In this document: in pieces, positions 21,245-22,466 of the stretch | Layout of the letters: every line of letters begins with the position of its first letter | Numbering within the stretch: the stretch's first letter is position 1 | DNA from: a virus | IMG/VR virus record: IMGVR_UViG_3300005100_000017 | Location: 1-22,466 of that record | Direction: 5' to 3' (one strand) | DNA length: 22,466 bases | Program-made: the position numbers and the translations under genes | Notes under the pieces: generated by a model | The model's input: only the letters and a program-made list of their open reading frames with translations | The model's database searches: none | What the model was told of the DNA's origin: nothing

Positions 21245-21460
21245 ATGGATACGATAAGACTAAATCAGTTTCATGTAACTGATGTGAAAAGTCTCACTAT
21301 TAACGGTGGTGCATTATGTCTCGTAGACGCGGGCACACCTTCGACTCTACCGAGTTTTATAGGACAGACATATTATGACACAACTGGTGACGATCTTTAT
21401 ATCGCAATTGCTCAGACGGGCACTGCGGGTGACGATTGGAAGATATCATTTGTGGCGTGA
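21245..21460 (+). CDS. Small beta-rich protein (71 aa)
   Basis: GGAGGT lies 8 bases ahead of the ATG. The product (MDTIRLNQFHVTDVKSLTIN, then PSFIGQTYYDTTGDDLYIAI, ending DDWKISFVA) resembles short tail or head-fibre tip domains that display a sentence-like G(Q)xYYDTTxDxLYIA pattern known from phage tail fibres and fibre-associated proteins. It is flanked by hairpin terminators on both sides, so it is its own transcription unit or an attenuated one. Probably structural. Confidence 0.7.
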   Translation: MDTIRLNQFHVTDVKSLTINGGALCLVDAGTPSTLPSFIGQTYYDTTGDDLYIAIAQTGTAGDDWKISFVA

Positions 21461-21487
21461 GGGGTAATACCCTCACTATTTTGTTTA
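21457..21487 (+). terminator. Terminator hairpin after the 71-aa gene
   Basis: A 7-bp perfect GC-rich stem GTGAGGG / CCCTCAC with a 6-base loop is followed by TATTTTGTTT. It overlaps the stop codon of the gene. The same layout occurs at 21199-21228. Confidence 0.75.
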
Positions 21488-21519
21488 GATAGCATTTAAA
21501 TTAGGGGGAATAAAATAAT

Positions 21520-22466
21520 ATGATGAAGATAATTTTATTAGCGATAGCACTATTAATCGCATCGGTCGCTACAGTAGCGGCTGACGATGCACCTTCGATG
21601 TGGATGGTGCAGGATGGGGCTGACATTAGATTAATGGTCAACACGAGTGCGGATTCGATGTATATGCAGGCGGATATTAATTTCGATCCGGCGGCTATTA
21701 ATATAACAGATATTGACTTTACGGGTAGTCCGTGGACAGTATTATCAGGAACAGGTTGGTCAAATCAAGGGAATTATATTAGATTTGCATTAACGAATCT
21801 GGCCGATCCAGGTACGCCGGCGGGGGAGTATCAGATAGCACTGATGTCAGTCGATTGTATTGTGGCTGGAGATACGATTGTTGGAGCTACGGAAATATTA
21901 CCAGTTGATTTAGTTCCAGTCGATCTTACGTATACATGTCCAGACGTGGAGCCGCCAGCAACAGACGCGGTGATTGCGATAGGAGATGCGACGGGAATTA
22001 TTACATTACCGATCACGGTTGTTAATGCCGGCAGTGCAGGATCTTGTGATGTTACTCTGACGTATAATCCTTTATCAGTGACGGTAACCGAAGTGGCATC
22101 TGGGGACATGGATCACACTTATATGAATATCGCGAATATTGCTGATGGCTGGATAAGAGTAGGTGCGTTCCAAGGAGAATCCGCCGGGTTAGATAATTTC
22201 ACGATTGCGAACGTTGCGCTTGCACCGGTAGCAGGTGGATCAACATGTGCTCTCACGCTGACCGTGACAACCCTTACGGATGATACACCGGAATGTGTAG
22301 ATATAGCATACACGATATCATCAGGAACATATACCATAGTGACGGGTGGCGACGCAGATGGTGACGGTACTGTTGACTTTGGTGATGTTGTATATATAAC
22401 AGGATATGTTATTGGATTGCCGGGATATGAGACAATTAATGAGGACTTTGCAGATGTCAATGGTGA
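21520..22466 (+). CDS. Secreted cohesin-like protein with dockerin (3' partial)
   Basis: The ATG at 21520 follows AGGGGGA. The frame is open to the window end (315 codons). Residues 1-21 are a signal peptide (MMKIILLAIALLIASVATVA). Residues ~22-140 and ~148-273 are two beta-sandwich domains of cohesin type; the second shows VVNAGSAGSCDVTLTYNPLS, TVTEVASGDM, VGAFQGESAGLDNFTIANVA and IAYTISSGTYTI, closely following archaeal cohesins. From 277 starts a dockerin: GDADGDGTVDFGDVVYITGY with perfect calcium ligands, and the second loop (FADVNG) is cut by the window end. Cohesin and dockerin in one chain can self-assemble at a surface. It could also bind the dockerin protein at 1-465. It is separated from the head genes by a terminator. 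Confidence 0.82.
   Translation, partial: MMKIILLAIALLIASVATVAADDAPSMWMVQDGADIRLMVNTSADSMYMQADINFDPAAINITDIDFTGSPWTVLSGTGWSNQGNYIRFALTNLADPGTPAGEYQIALMSVDCIVAGDTIVGATEILPVDLVPVDLTYTCPDVEPPATDAVIAIGDATGIITLPITVVNAGSAGSCDVTLTYNPLSVTVTEVASGDMDHTYMNIANIADGWIRVGAFQGESAGLDNFTIANVALAPVAGGSTCALTLTVTTLTDDTPECVDIAYTISSGTYTIVTGGDADGDGTVDFGDVVYITGYVIGLPGYETINEDFADVNG

Noticed and set aside
21831-22460. Minus-strand open frames across the cohesin gene
   Set aside because: They are antisense to a clear secreted cohesin-dockerin frame and have Ser/Thr/Pro-rich shadow composition.
1-22466. Terminase, integrase, tRNA or attachment site
   Set aside because: Looked for in the translated frames and gaps but found none that could be supported.

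Overview
The window looks like part of the genome of a tailed, HK97-type virus or provirus, most likely of an archaeon. Head genes are recognisable in the usual partial order: portal (2065-3762), MuF-type head morphogenesis protein (15034-17019), prohead protease with scaffold (18314-19603), major capsid protein (19605-20654) and a decoration-like protein (20728-21201). No terminase, tail tube, integrase, tRNA or replication gene was seen, so the window is internal to a larger element. Archaeal affiliation is inferred from TATA-like boxes (TTTATATA, TATATAAA) ahead of gene blocks, heavy use of ATA and AGA codons, dockerin and cohesin domains of the kind common in Methanosarcinales and ANME-type archaea, and a PocR-domain signalling protein. 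It is not proven: Shine-Dalgarno sites are strong and three hairpins followed by T-runs look like bacterial-style terminators.

Layout. 1-465: end of a beta-helix surface protein with a dockerin. 541-1564: a tightly packed row of tiny unknown genes that includes a full-length purS homologue. 1556-1988, minus strand: a decayed Fic/Doc gene. 2065-6411: portal, then two proteins that share an N-terminal module, one of them a likely ADP-ribosyltransferase, then three tiny genes. 6439-12651: small virion-like proteins, a giant beta-helix protein built from 861-bp tandem modules, and two HNH endonucleases. 12675-15029: an island of small secreted and membrane proteins, a lone CheY-like receiver and a PocR-HisKA protein without a kinase catalytic domain. 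15034-17358: MuF fused to a PI3/4-kinase-like domain, plus two tiny genes. 17455-18228: a third HNH endonuclease. 18314-21460: protease/scaffold, capsid, decoration and a small protein, separated by hairpins. 21520-end: a secreted cohesin-dockerin protein that runs off the window.

The most interesting pattern is a short module (IEIDLxKL, then a W/RGGK/GRKE-type basic stretch) that recurs in whole or part in at least seven genes: at the N-terminus of two proteins next to the portal, inside the MuF-kinase twice, at the C-terminus of two tiny proteins, at the start of 11389-11805, and in weak form at the start of the prohead protease. Because the carriers include a probable ADP-ribosyltransferase and a kinase, I infer that it could be a capsid-packaging or cargo-docking signal for effectors delivered with the DNA. 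This is a hypothesis.

Three genes (Fic/Doc, the beta-helix protein and 12675-13053) are broken by a frame change of the same +1 sense. This may reflect sequence error, decay or recoding.
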